A stretch of 64,000 nt of DNA. It comes from Anabas testudineus (Eukaryota; Chordata; Actinopteri; Anabantiformes; Anabantidae). Where the stretch lies: contig NC_046627.1 of NCBI RefSeq assembly GCF_900324465.2, positions 17,923,022 to 17,987,021 of the forward strand. Reading direction: 5' to 3'. Shown one piece after another: positions 1 through 10,799 of this stretch (position 1 is the first letter of the stretch; each line of letters opens with the position of its first letter). Below the pieces are notes generated by a model. It made no database searches. It was not told where the DNA came from and saw only the letters and a program-made list of their open reading frames with translations. The position numbers and the translations under genes are program-made.

Positions 1-115
1 GCTGAAATACAAATTACTGGTTCAGTCCTTTGTTCTCTGAAATGACTTTTCATTGTTTTATTTCTTGTCATGAAGGGAACTGAGGGAGGATTTGCCACCT
101 CCTTCTGTCTTCCAG

Positions 116-765
116 TGTTTTCTACCTCAACCCTCCGTAGTGACCACAATCCATCTCCGTGGGGCTTCAGCACTCTGCCCTCCTAAAGAAACAGGTAACC
201 CAGCATACCATATCACACCCTGCATCATGAGAAGAACAGTCAAAGCACCCAACAAAACTGGATTGTGTGCATTTAGATCGGTGAGAAGCTGGAGCTTGGT
301 TGCATCTTTCTTGAGACCATCATCTTGTGTGTTCTTCTGATCCACAGCTTCAGATGTTTACGCCACAGTGCGATGTGAGAACCACACCATAAGGACCCGT
401 GTGTTCAAGCAGGAGAGAAACCCTGAGTTCAACCTCAGAGCCATCTTCTACAGGAGGTACCCCAACGCACACATCTCTGTTGAGGTTTGTAACAATCACT
501 TTCCCTCACCCACCCACACACACACACACATACACACATACACAATAAAGACACCCTATCAATCCTAGTTTATGTCTGTCCTGTGCAGCTATGGAGCAGA
601 GGTCTGCTCAGGGACACGGTGCTCGGTGGGGCCCAATTCCAGACGAGACAGTCCGAGAAGACTCGGATCCATGTGTTGACCCTACGAGGTGGCAAATCAC
701 ATTCAAGATACCAAGGGTACATCTACGTTGAGACATCCTCCAGCGTCTGCCTTACAGATTTGTGA
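116..765 (+). CDS. Calpain-5/6-type protein, C-terminal C2 domain (3' end of gene)
   Basis: Three exons, 116-194, 348-484 and 589-765, each with AG/GT borders and joined in phase, give about 130 residues ending at TGA 763-765. The sequence reads as a C2 beta-sandwich: a first strand (SVVTTIHLRG), then SDVYATVRCENHTIRTRV, NPEFNLRAIFYRR and a final strand before SSVCLTDL. The 'SDxYA..C....RT.....NPEFN....FYR' pattern is that of the C2 domain closing calpains 5 and 6, which in that family supports calcium or membrane binding. The protease core lies outside the window, so the identity rests on the C2 domain alone; another C2 protein is possible. A CA microsatellite (about 507-545) sits just after the second donor. 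Confidence 0.6.
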
Positions 766-1000
766 CAGCATCATCTGGTTGGACGCTTCTTAAAAACATA
801 AGGGGCTGTAGTGGCATTGAGAAGGTCTGTGTTTATACAGTATGTGTACTGACAATTATAAACAAATATATGTATATAATTTCAATTTTTGCTCGTGTTG
901 TGTGGTGACCTGCTTGTTTCTTATACAGGTGAGCGTTATTTCTTCATTAATGTATATTACTTGTAGCACATTCTTGCTGTTGTTGATGCTGATGCTTGAA

Positions 1001-1006
1001 AATAAA
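1001..1006 (+). terminator. Poly(A) signal of the calpain-like gene
   Basis: AATAAA lies about 235 bases after the TGA stop and is the first canonical signal downstream, which gives a short 3' UTR ending near 1025. Confidence 0.6.
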
Positions 1007-1029
1007 TCTACAGAACTATGTTGGCATTT

Positions 1030-1553
1030 TAATTAGATTAAATAATTCATTGTTTAAGTCCATTTACTAAATACGTTATTTATTTTTTATTGCTGGTTCA
1101 CAAATTACCACCACACAATACCTAGATTGCAGAGCAGCTACAACTGTATATGAGCAGAGCTGAGTCTGCACTGTTTCAATGCAAACGATGCAAATTTTGA
1201 GATAAAAGTTCTTTAATCTTGTTCAACAATTTGTTTATCAGCTTCCTGAGCCTGTTGTATGTGAGTGCTGCTTATGACAGAGGAGGATCACAAACCACTA
1301 AACCGAGTGTTCATATTTTATCGTGTCCTCTATTTTATTCTAGTCTGCATATTGTGCCACTTAGATAGTTTTCAAATGTGTTTTAGCTTCTTGAAAATTA
1401 AGTTTAGTTTTCATGCTACTTCCTTGAACCATCATGTGAGCGCACGGATTTATTTTCCTTCCCCTTTTTCATATTTTTATTACGACTCTACATATCCAAG
1501 ATTGGAGTGATGATCAATCGCATTTTGAAGTGGACTAAACAAACAAGTCGTTC
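1030..1553. other. Intergenic spacer before the tandem array
   Basis: AT-rich DNA with no convincing open frame, RNA gene or repeat. It separates the calpain-like 3' end from the first copy of the duplicated unit and holds the upstream DNA of type-1 gene A, but no TATA box is clear by eye. Confidence 0.4.
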
Positions 1554-1697
1554 CAGCCTTTACAATCCTGCCTCAGCGTGAACGCGTCCCTCCCTGCGTG
1601 CGCGCTCCCGGGAGGTGGAGGCTCGGTACCAGTCGAGGCGCAGCTGTCAGAGACTCTGAGTCGAGATACAGGCGAGGTAGCTCGGATTTACATAAAG
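1554..1697 (+). other. GC-rich noncoding exon 1 of type-1 gene A
   Basis: A CpG-rich island in AT-rich surroundings ends at a strong donor (ATAAAG|GTAAGTG). The same segment heads units B and C. Its frame is open into exon 2 but it has no ATG in that frame here, so it is read as 5' UTR. It probably also holds the promoter; the transcription start is not visible. Confidence 0.55.
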
Positions 1698-2632
1698 GTA
1701 AGTGTCGGAGGGTTCAACTTTACGCACGGCGAATTCGCGCTTTGGCACAAAATTTGCGCACACGAGTGGCGCGGACGCTCGGTGCGTCTGTGTTTAGATA
1801 GAAACCCTTTCTCCGACGGCTGAAGAGGAGTTTGTGAAACCGGGGCGGGGCGCAGGACCTGTAGCAAACTTGAGAAATACAAAGCGAGGCCGGGGTTTGT
1901 TCTGGTCAACATCTATTTTGTGACTCAGTATTTGTTAAAGTGAAACAAACCTGAGCGTTATTTGCTTTACTCTTAGAGTGGAAAGGTTATTTATCCATTC
2001 GTTATTCACCACAGAGTCAGCAATAGATCAAAAATGTCGCTGACTATGTGACGAAATAATTAAAAATGGGACAAAAGCAGTCCGTGTTTTAGTTTTCCAC
2101 AACTTCTCCTATTGTTTTCCTCTTGGTCCTGTGATGCTGTCAAACTGGCTTTGCTGGGAATGTGGTCAAACCTCTTGTGAAGAAATCATAAAGGAACTTC
2201 TCCACATTCATTTGAAAGTAAAATGTAGACCCACTGTACTGTGTGTCTTAAATGAGATGAGCCCTGTTGTATTGCATTAGTTAGAAAGGCTCCATTTTGT
2301 TTGGACTCTCATAGTTAATAATAGCATGAAGTTTGAATTCAGGGATAAAGTGTGACAGCATTAACAGCCAGGATTAAATTACTGTAATGAGCAGCCATGT
2401 GCACATATCCATCAGTCTTAAACCTTTGAGAACTTTCTATGTTTCCAACTTATTTAACACAATTGTAGCTTCATGTCTTTGATTGTTATTTCGAGGTGCT
2501 GGTTTTAAAACCTTGTTGGAGTATATTCAAATTGTATAGTGCTGATGATTTTATCTATCATTATTCTCTCTGTACATTGTATAACACTCTATACATGTGC
2601 CTCTGCAGGTTGCACTCATCGTTCCTGACATC

Positions 2633-4003
2633 ATGTCAAACACTAGTCTTATACGACGGATCCGCAGCACTCAACCATCCACCCCGACACTAGGTGAGGC
2701 CCCACAGCCCGAGTCATGTGCATTTCTGTCATACCTTGTTCAAGTTACGTACAAAGGAGAAGCTGCGGGTGTCTGTGCTTCCAGTTAAACACATTTTCTT
2801 TCTTTCAGTGTTGTCAAAGTTGATTTGCTGCGCCCTGCCCATTGCTCAGGTTGCGATTGGTGAGTCTAAACTATTTCGACACTTGAATAAGTTGCTTCCT
2901 CAGCCTGACTAACATCCCGCCGTCACCGCTTCGTCCCACAGGATCGGTGTATCTCCACGACTGTCCACGGCAATACTTAATCCCCATCTATCTGATAGTG
3001 GGGGGGGTGTTTGGCCTTGTGTTGTCGGTGCTCTCCTGCCTCCCCTGCACTCAGGAGACCAACAATGACTCCACTAACTCCAGCCCCCTCAGTAGAATCA
3101 GCGTTATCTGGAATTCATTGACTTCCTTCTTCCTCTTCTGCTGGTTCATCGCTGGTGAGTTGTCAACTGGCTTTTTTCTTTTTTAATATAATAATCCACC
3201 ACAATGTCCCCTTGAATACAGAGGAATCAGCTGAGGTAGAGCTACTCTCTGCCTCCACCTTGTTATCATTTCCCTAAAGCAGACATTATCTCTGATGTAA
3301 CACCCTCCCATGTGGAGATTCTCAAGGCTCCAATTTGCCTCCCTTGGTCCATTAAGATTCACCAGTTGTAGAATTAACACATCAGCTTTGTCCACAATAG
3401 ATAAATAAAAACAGGATCCAGTTGGCGGTGTGTTAAAACCTCTGTAGCTTTGCTTAATTGAAAAGCAATAATAATTCCTCTCTGACCACTTTACCAGAGG
3501 AGATACCATAAAAACAAAAGGCACATGCCAAAAAACAATTAAGAGCTTCCTCCATCTTTAAAGTAGCTTTTTACACATAGCAAACTTCTGTGTCTGTGGC
3601 TGCAGGAGCTCTGTCACTATGTGTAGAAACATTTTCTTAATGCAGCTGTTCACATGAATCACTGAAATGTTTCTACTAAAATCACATGGATATTTGAATG
3701 TTTTGCTTCACTCATTGTTTATGCAGCAAATTTGTAAATGTGTCTTTAATGTGTCCTTTCCTTTCCTCTCCTTTCCTTATCCTTCTTTTTCTAGGTAACG
3801 TGTGGATCTACTCTATTTATGAGCCCAACTATAACAAGAACACAACAAATGTGGACCCCTACTGCAACAAGACGCTCTACCTGTTTGCCTTCTGGAGCAC
3901 CACCCTTGTCTACATCCTCTTGGGTCTCTTCTTTTTATGCGGCTTCTGCGTCCTCTTCTGCTTCTACCTGTGTGGCCGAGCCGATCCCGACGATGACGTG
4001 TAG
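2633..4003 (+). CDS. TMEM272-like four-helix membrane protein, type-1 gene A
   Basis: Coding exons 2633-2693, 2809-2859, 2942-3154 and 3795-4003 (61+51+213+209 = 534 nt) give 177 residues and TAG. All introns are phase 1. The start is the ATG in the exon opening at 2609; the frame has no earlier ATG. Predicted order: short N-terminus (MSNTSLIRR), helix 1 (VLSKLICCALPIAQVAI), a loop with the family hallmark HDCPRQYLIPIYLIVGG leading into helix 2, a Ser/Asn-rich segment, helix 3 (SLTSFFLFCWFIAG), then NVWIYSIYEPNY and a Cys-rich helix 4, ending with an acidic DPDDDV tail. The DCP..xIPIYLIVGG and CWFIAGNVW motifs match fish transmembrane protein 272-like proteins, whose function is unknown. AATAAA at 4243-4248 is the likely poly(A) signal. 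Confidence 0.85.
3183..3530. other. Intron-4 block nearly invariant between copies (unit A)
   Basis: About 345 bases of the last intron that match units B (12168-12527) and C (18003-18362) with only about 3 and 6 differences counted by eye. It contains homeodomain-like TTAATTG and an AT-rich core. The minus strand is open for about 115 codons in all three copies, but that frame resembles no known protein. Confidence 0.6.
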
Positions 4004-4242
4004 TTACTCCGACAGAAAAGGAGGGGGGACGCACACAAGTTTTCTGCTGAGGCTGTCAGCTGTCACTGCATGAACAGCACTTTTCTTTTGTATATCAAAC
4101 AATGAGTAATATGCACTATTTATACGTGCAGCACCTTTCTCTTTCAAACATGAGAGCATGGAAAGAGAAGACAGAGAGCACTTTTTTTTTGTCATTTACC
4201 TTCAAACTCACATTATTAAAAGAAATGAGAAGTATAGAGTTA

Positions 4243-4248
4243 AATAAA
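4243..4248 (+). terminator. Poly(A) signal of type-1 gene A
   Basis: AATAAA about 240 bases after the stop. The equivalent signal is kept in unit B but is absent from unit C. Confidence 0.6.
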
Positions 4249-4259
4249 CTTGTCATAGG

Positions 4260-6390
4260 TGAAATGTCCAGTTAATAGTTCATACTCAACAACACAAGCT
4301 GAATATGTTTCATTTAAACGCCTCTCTTGTGTTGCAGTAGCATCCTCCTAAGGTGCCAGCAGGTACAAGTATAGGACTGGATATTTCTAATGCTGATTAT
4401 AAAGAATGTCTGTAAGTGTATTCTCACCGCTCAGACTTTTCTACCTCTGCAGAAGCTGTGGTGTGTTATGTGTGTAGGAATTTTTCTCTAACTGCTTTTC
4501 CTAACGATATATGAGATATAGTGTTTACATGTTGGGCCAGGACTTTGTACAGAGTAGAGGATGCAATAATAACATGTCTTGGACTGCTTGGTAGTTATAC
4601 CTGGATGCTTGAAAAGTAAATTGATAAATTTCCTGTGATATATAACATATATAACAATTTCTTTCATCATTATTCTATATAAAAAAACTTTGACATATGG
4701 TGCAGTGGTTTACGTCTACAAACAAAGAAGCTGGAACTTTCATTTATCTACAAAGCTCACTGTCACTGCATTTTATGTATAAGTCTGAACACGTGGAGCT
4801 CGACTCCTGACAAACCGTAGCAGTGCAGGAGTTCATTCATCAGTCATTCATAATGAAACACCAGCAATAGCATGTACAAGCCACTAGATGTCCTCCTTAT
4901 GCCTCTACACATTCAACTTTGTGACAAACAGGTTTGCGTTTTAGTTACCTGACTAGTTATCGGCCTGATTTTTAGGCCTGAAAAGTGCATTGATTTCTGT
5001 TTTGGAGAATAATAAGCCTGCGTTGAATTAATGTTCACGATCATTAGATACAGAGCAGCATTGATGTCGAGCGACAACCATGCTTCCTACATTTTATCTG
5101 CACCGGCTGATTGAGAATGTGAATCTGTTATTTTGATTAGTTTGTCACTTCACAAACCTCCAACCAGCTCGTATTTGTAGATGCTGTCATTTACCACCTG
5201 ATCCCCACATGCACCTGTACACCTGCCCCTCATTCTCTCATTAGTCACCCAGTATATGCACCAATCTCTTATCTCCTCTCACTCTTTGCGATGTTTGTGC
5301 AGCAGCCCAGCTCCCGTTTGTGGTACCTGTCTGCTGATGACACCTCCCTTCTTGTTGTTTTTGTCTCTCTGATGTTTTGTTTGCTTTTGCTGATTTCTTG
5401 ATGGTTTAATGAAGCCATGACTAAGAATTTACTTAAGAAGAAAAAAAACTTGAGTCTTGGGAAGATAAAATGGGAACTGTAAAGACCAACCAGCTGTTAT
5501 ATCACATGACAGAGAAAATCCCATTTATAGGTGAAAGATGGGAGAATCTGAATTGATCTACAACCCATAAAATAACTCCTCTAACTCTGTGTACACCTAA
5601 TTATGGAGAATTCATCTTTACTGGAGCAGTGGTGGAAAGTGAACACTTGCCCCTTTCTTATTAGACCTACTGTGGTTTCCTCAAGCAAGACCTTTAAACC
5701 CACCTTCTCCAGTGGAGCTGCTCTGTAGCCAGCAGGTCAGAGACACTACCTAGAGTAAATAAAGATAACAAAATGTTGAATGTACATTTTTATTACCGGC
5801 TCTGAAACTACAATGGTGAGTCAAAACTGAAAGTGCTGCTGGTACATGAAGTGAAAGCTGCTTTGGCTTTTTTTTTTTTTCTCAGTGAGTCATTAAGCAA
5901 AGCCTGGTACGATATTTTAGAAATATGTTGTTGTTGCAAAACAGAAGCAGAGGTCATAGATCAACAAACCACTACTGTCTCTGCTTTTCTTTTTTATGAC
6001 AGAGCACAGCCCCCAGCTGGTTAGCTTAGCTTAGCTTAGCTTAGCTGGAACCACTAGTTGTCACTGCTCAATAGTTAAAAACGTCTAGAGATGGAGGCGC
6101 TTAAGCAGTTTATAAACAAACATGAGACAATTAAAAAGCTAAATCACAAGCTGTAGTGTTACAATCACAGATAAATCCAGAAATCTGGACGTCTCTATTC
6201 CTCATTTCCTTCAGAAAGACCTCAAAACAAGAAGTTAACACACACACCACAAGAGGAGGCCAAATATCTGAGAGGTACTGTAACGCCTGCAGGAGATTTT
6301 AAAGGTGACTCAGCTTTAGTTCAATGTACCCAACAAATAATATCAACAGCTGTCTGTTTCTGCATCTATATGTAGTGAAGGTTTATGATG
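4260..6390. other. Shared noncoding flank of unit A
   Basis: No gene seen. The stretch aligns with units B and C throughout and includes a CACGTG near 4790, a second AATAAA near 5759 and a short run of the pentamer TTAGC near 6024-6043 that recurs in each unit. Short open frames here are not conserved as proteins. Confidence 0.6.
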
Positions 6391-8775
6391 CTAACAATGC
6401 CAAAGATCCCGACTCACTAATTTACTTCCAACACTAATTATAGGTAAGTGAGAAGCAAAATCATAGTTATATTGAGCTGAAGACATCTACAGCTGACTTA
6501 CGGTGTCACTTGTGTCATCCCTCAGCATTCAGTGTGGTGATTGTCTTCTTCATAATCGCTGCTCAGGTGATTGTTGGTAAGTGGCAAATGTAGTTGCCTT
6601 CAAGTAGATGTGTTCAGGTTGTATTCTTATGGATTTATTTTCTGTGCCAAAAACACACCAGACAACCAGAATTGTGAAATCTAATCAGTATGTAAAATAA
6701 TTTCTTTTCAGGTGAAGTGATCCTCTTTATCTTTGTCCTCATACCCACAGGAATCACCTTTGAGAATGACTGGCAATTCCCGCGCCGGAAGGACAGCGGC
6801 TGTTTCCGCTGTGGTGAACTGGGACATTTTGCTTGTGATTAAGAAAGCTAAGGCCGGGTCACCGCAGGGAAACGGCAGCGGAGTGAGGGGACTCACACTC
6901 CATTCAGACACACCCCTCTCCGGGAACTTTCACACAGTGGGCTGTGGGTTTATTAAAGGACTGTATGTGGACTGCGTTATAGAGAACCAGCAATGTTGGG
7001 CCCTAGTGGATACGGGGTCCACCATCTGCTTGCTGCGACGGGGGTTTCTCCCGGGGACAACCGGTCCACTCTCGGAGGGGTGGACCCCCACTGCAACAGA
7101 ATTAATGACTGTTACTGGGGAAAAAACTGTGAAGCCAAGGAAACGACGCTGCAGGTCACTGTGGGGGAGCAAGAGGTGAGCCATGAGTTTTGGCTTCAGG
7201 ACATCCGCGACAACTGCATCATCGGCCTGGACCTGCTCACCCGCTGGGGTGCGCTTGTTGACGTGTCGGGGCTCGTGCCACTTCAGTCGGGCCAGGGAGA
7301 GAGCATCAAACCCCGGGGACGCCGGGCTCGTCGGCGCGCTGAGACCAACGCACTCAAGCCTTCACCTCCCTCAGCCAGCATCCCGACAACGGAGACCGCC
7401 GACGCTGTGAGGGAGCTGGATCAGCGGAGCGGCGCACATCTGGGAGAACAGCAGAGAGAGCAGCTACAGCAGTTGTTAGCGGAGTTTGTGGACATTTTTG
7501 CTGCAAGTGATGAAGATTGCACCAGAACAGGGCTGGTGCAACACCGCATCAACACAGGTGAGGCCCAGCCCATCCGCCTGCGACCCCACCGCCTGCCTCT
7601 CTCCAGGCGCCAAGCGGCAGCGGAGCTGATCACCGCCATGACCGCGAACGGCATCATCGAGCCGTCGGACAGCCCCTGGGCGGCCCCGGTGGTGATGGTG
7701 AGGAAGAAAGGGGGTGGCTGGCGGCTCTGTGTGGACGACAGAGGCCTTAACGCTGTCACTCTAAAAGACTCTTATCCACTACCCCGCATCGATGACGCTC
7801 TGGATTACGTGGCGGGGTCGTGTTGGTTCAGCTCCCTGGACCTGAGGAGCGGCTACTGGCAAGTGGAGCTGGCGCCAGAGGCTCGAGCCAAAACGGCTTT
7901 CACCATCGGCCAGGGACTGTGGCAGTTCTGGATGAAGCCCTTTGGACTGTATAACGCCCCCACCACCTTTGAGCGCCTCATGGAGCGGGTGCTGAAAGAC
8001 ATTCCCCAGAGCCGCTGTGTGGTGTATCTGGATGATCTACTAGTGCACGCCAGAGACTTTGAGAGTTGCGGGAGGTTTTCACTGTCACCCGTCAGGCTGG
8101 GCTTCGGCTGAACCCGGCAAAGTGCAATCTGCTGGCCAGAGAAACGGCGTTCCTGGTGCACGTGGTCAGCACACACGGGGTGTCCACAGATCCGGCCAAG
8201 GTATCTGCAGTCCGGGACTGGCCGACGGCCACCACCGCCAGCGAGCTGAGGAGTTTCCTGGGGCTAGCCTCCTATTACCGGAGGTTTGTCCGGGGCTTCG
8301 CCACTATCGCCAGCCCACTGCATCGGCTGACAGAGAAGGGCAAGCGGTTCGAGTGGTCCATCGCCTGCACTACTGCCTTCCAGCAGCTGAAGGCAGCCTT
8401 GGTCGACGCTCCGGTCCTGGCCCTCCCCGATCAGCAGCCCTTCATCCTCGACACCGATGCCAGCAATGTGGGGGTCGGAGCCGTCCTCTCCCAGGGGGGT
8501 GAGGCAGGTGAGAGAGCGGTGGCTTTCTACAGCTGCAGTCTGAACCGAGCAGAGCGCAATTACTGCGTGACCAGGCGGGAGTTGCTGGCCGTGGTACTGG
8601 CTATGCGGCACTACAGACCCTACCTGCTTGGCAAAGGTTCACTCTGCCACTGACCATGCGTCTCTCACTTGGCTGCTCAACTTCCGGCAGCCTGAGGGTC
8701 AGGTGGCGAGGAAGCAGCTGTTCACTGGGGAACAGTTACGCCATCACCAGGGAGCCGATCCTGTGCCGATCCTGT

Positions 8776-9294
8776 GCAAACCTTATTTGCTTTACTCTTA
8801 GAGTGGAAAGGTTATTTATCCATTTCGTTATTCACCACAGAGTCAGCAATAGATCAAAATGTCGCTGACGTTGTGACGAAATAATTAAAAATGGGACTAA
8901 ACCAGTCCGTGTTTTAGTTTTCCACAACTTCTCTTCTTGTTTTCCTCTTTATCGTGTGATGCTGCAGGTCTCTTCTTGTCGTTGCTACTGTTAAACTGGC
9001 TTCGCTGGAAATGTGGTCAAACCTCTTGTGAAGAAATCATAAAGGAACTTCTCTATTGGTTTGGACTCTCATAGTTAAAAATAGCATGACATTGAATTCA
9101 GGGATAAAGTGTGACAGCATTAACAGCCAGGATTAAATTACTGTAATGAGCAGCCATGTGCACATATCCATCAGTCTTAAACCTTTGAGAACTTTCTATG
9201 TTTCCAACTTATTTAACACAATTGTAGCTTCATGTCTTTGATTGTTATTTCGAGGTGCTGGTTTTAAAACCTTGTTGGAGTATATTCAAATTGT
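8776..9294 (+). repeat. Copy of TMEM272-like intron 1 inside the retroelement
   Basis: About 520 bases matching intron 1 of the array (unit B about 11037-11557). It shares the GATGCTGCAGGTCTC stretch that units B and C have and unit A lacks, so it came from a B/C-like copy. On both sides lies retroelement sequence with a near-identical stretch of about 50 bases (about 8721-8773 and 9377-9431, containing CACTGGGGAACAGTTACGCC). Confidence 0.8.
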
Positions 9295-10211
9295 CGTCAC
9301 TGCCAGCGTCGGGAGGAGCGGGAGCGGGGACCGGAGGCATCCACCGCCCGCCTAGGAGTCGACAGTGCAGAGGCAGAGCAGCTGTTCACTGGGGAACAGT
9401 TACGCCATCACCAGGGGGCCGATCCTGTGCTGTAAATGATGAGAGGCTGGATGGAAGCTCAGCAGCGTCCAGACTGGCCAGCAGTGTCTGCAGAGGAGCC
9501 TGAGGTGAAGGTCCTCCACTGCCAGTGGGGCAACTTGGAGCTTCACGACGGCATGTTGTACTGACGTTGGCCAGCGCCAGACCAGGGGTCAGACAGGCTG
9601 CAGCTTCTGGTTCCTCGCGCCCTGCAGCCCGAGGCCCTCCAACTGGTCCATGGAACAGCGGGGGGCTGGTGGATGGACCTTTAGCAGAGATGTACTATTA
9701 CAGGCGCCTGAGAGAGAGAGACTCAGACTAGTGCATGATTTGACCCGAAGCGCACAGAAGGACGCTGGGGTCAAACAGAGCGTATGATGCTCGCTGCCAG
9801 GGGCGGAGACAAAGTGTGGGTGTACTGGCGGGTGAGAAAGAGAGGGATCTCACCGAAGCTCTGCAACCATTGGCAGCGGCGGGGGGAGGTGGTGGAACGG
9901 CTCTCGGAGGTGGTCTTTCGGGTTCAGATGTGTGGTCGGGGTCGGAGTCGGAGGGTGGTGCTGCACCGGGACCGGCTTCCACCCTACCACCCGCTTGCCC
10001 CGACCGGGGATGATGAAGAAGGCGAGGACAACCCTTCACCTGTCATCACCGGTGACAGTGACAGAGACACTACAGGACTTGGGACATTTTCAGACACTGG
10101 AGGTGGGGAGCAGGAGAGCCCGGCGCGTCAACGGCGCCGGCCTGATCATTTAAGGGACTTTGTTGCATGGACTGAGGTTAGTGGGGACACTTAAACCTTT
10201 TAGCGGGGGGC

Positions 10212-10501
10212 TGTGTAGCGAACCAGAGGTGGGGCACATTGTTCTTGTGGTGTTTGATGCTGCTGTTCCAGTTGTTGCTGTTATGTGTTATGTGGTTCTT
10301 TTGATTGGTGCTTTTATATTGTTGTGTACATAGTTGAGTGACGTTAGGTGTACTTCCGGGGGGAGGGGGATGAGGGGACCCGGGATAAAGAGGCGCGAGA
10401 TTCAGTGATTCCGGGGTGAGTGAAAACTGCAATAAGACCTGCTGACACTGTCTGTTCAATTATTATAAAAATAAAAGATGTTCACTCTGAGGCTCGTCAC
10501 A
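10212..10501 (+). repeat. LTR of the Ty3/gypsy fossil
   Basis: It begins TGTGTAGCGAACC after a purine-rich tract and ends CTCGTCACA, so it has the TG...CA ends of an LTR. It contains an AATAAA-like region near its end and abuts the resumed host exon at 10502. Confidence 0.65.
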
Positions 10502-10649
10502 ATATGTTTTCCCATGCTGCCCTTCTTCTGGAACAAGTGCAGTAAAACCGGTCAAATCCTGAGTCTAAGCTTCTACTTTATCTGGTTCCTTGTCGGATAG
10601 CACCAAAAGCCACCCAGATTTTTTTTTTTTTTTTTTTTTTCAGATGTAG

Positions 10650-10799
10650 ATGTTTGAGCCTTTACAATCCTGCCTCAGCGTGAACACCTCCCTCCCTGCG
10701 TGGGCGCTCCCGGGAGGTGGAGGCTCGGTACCAGTCGAGGCGCAACTGTATGAGAGTCTGAGTCGAGAGACAGGCGAGGTAGCTCGGATTTACATAAAG
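10650..10799 (+). other. Exon 1 of type-1 gene B with junction-made ATG
   Basis: Equivalent of exon 1 in unit A, ending at the same donor (10799). The duplication junction places an ATG at 10650 that is in frame through the exon and across the splice to the ATG at 11650. If transcription starts upstream of 10650, the protein gains 58 residues, rich in Gly, Ser and Glu. If the start lies inside the GC-rich exon it stays noncoding, as in A and C. Confidence 0.5.

Larger units (their letters stand above)
6773..10501 (+). mobile_element. Broken Ty3/gypsy LTR retrotransposon fossil
   Basis: A GC-rich fossil whose codon use is unlike its surroundings. Recognisable parts in order: a CCHC zinc knuckle of nucleocapsid (about 6798-6839), an aspartic protease DTGS (about 7007-7020), reverse transcriptase with the YLDDLL box (about 8021-8040), RNase H (TDAS near 8450), an integrase C-terminal chromatin/GPY-like segment (about 9784-9990), a purine-rich tract and one LTR (10212-10501). 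It is broken, with several breaks. A copy of host intron lies inside it (8776-9294). Only one LTR is seen, so LTR-pair dating is impossible. Long open stretches and its absence from units B and C suggest a fairly young insertion. Ty3/gypsy is favoured over BEL/Copia by RT and RNase H style. Confidence 0.85.
6397..10597 (+). pseudogene. TMEM272-like type-2 pseudogene A, split by a retroelement
   Basis: Remains of a host type-2 gene, compared with the whole copy at 21027-21845. Exon 1 begins at ATG 6397 but is 8 bases shorter than in the intact copy, which brings TAA after seven codons. The 51-nt helix exon (6526-6576) is well kept. The third exon starts at 6751 (GITFEND) and is interrupted after about 22 bases by the Ty3/gypsy fossil; its 3' part resumes at 10502 and runs to about 10597, where the donor reads GA instead of GT. 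About 44 bases of the exon are missing at the insertion and the last coding exon is absent. It cannot make the family protein. Confidence 0.8.
1554..10655 (+). repeat. Tandem unit A of the TMEM272-like array
   Basis: First of three head-to-tail copies. It begins at the motif CAGCCTTTACAATCCTGCC and ends where the same motif recurs after a type-2 intron fragment ending CAGATGTAG. Contents: GC-rich noncoding exon 1, type-1 gene A, about 2 kb of shared 3' flank, a type-2 pseudogene and a Ty3/gypsy fossil. Without the fossil the unit is about 5.4 kb, like the others. Long stretches of intron and flank align with units B and C almost base for base. Confidence 0.85.

Noticed and set aside
1578-1823. 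Open frames through exon 1 of unit A as a coding exon
   Set aside because: No ATG in the frame that joins exon 2; kept as 5' UTR except for the special case in unit B.
4786-4795. CACGTG in each TMEM272-like unit as a clock element
   Set aside because: A six-base motif repeated by duplication, far from any promoter signal.
6024-6043. TTAGC repeats recurring at three places, considered as a CRISPR-like or telomeric array
   Set aside because: A short five-base direct repeat without spacers that recurs only because the whole unit is duplicated.
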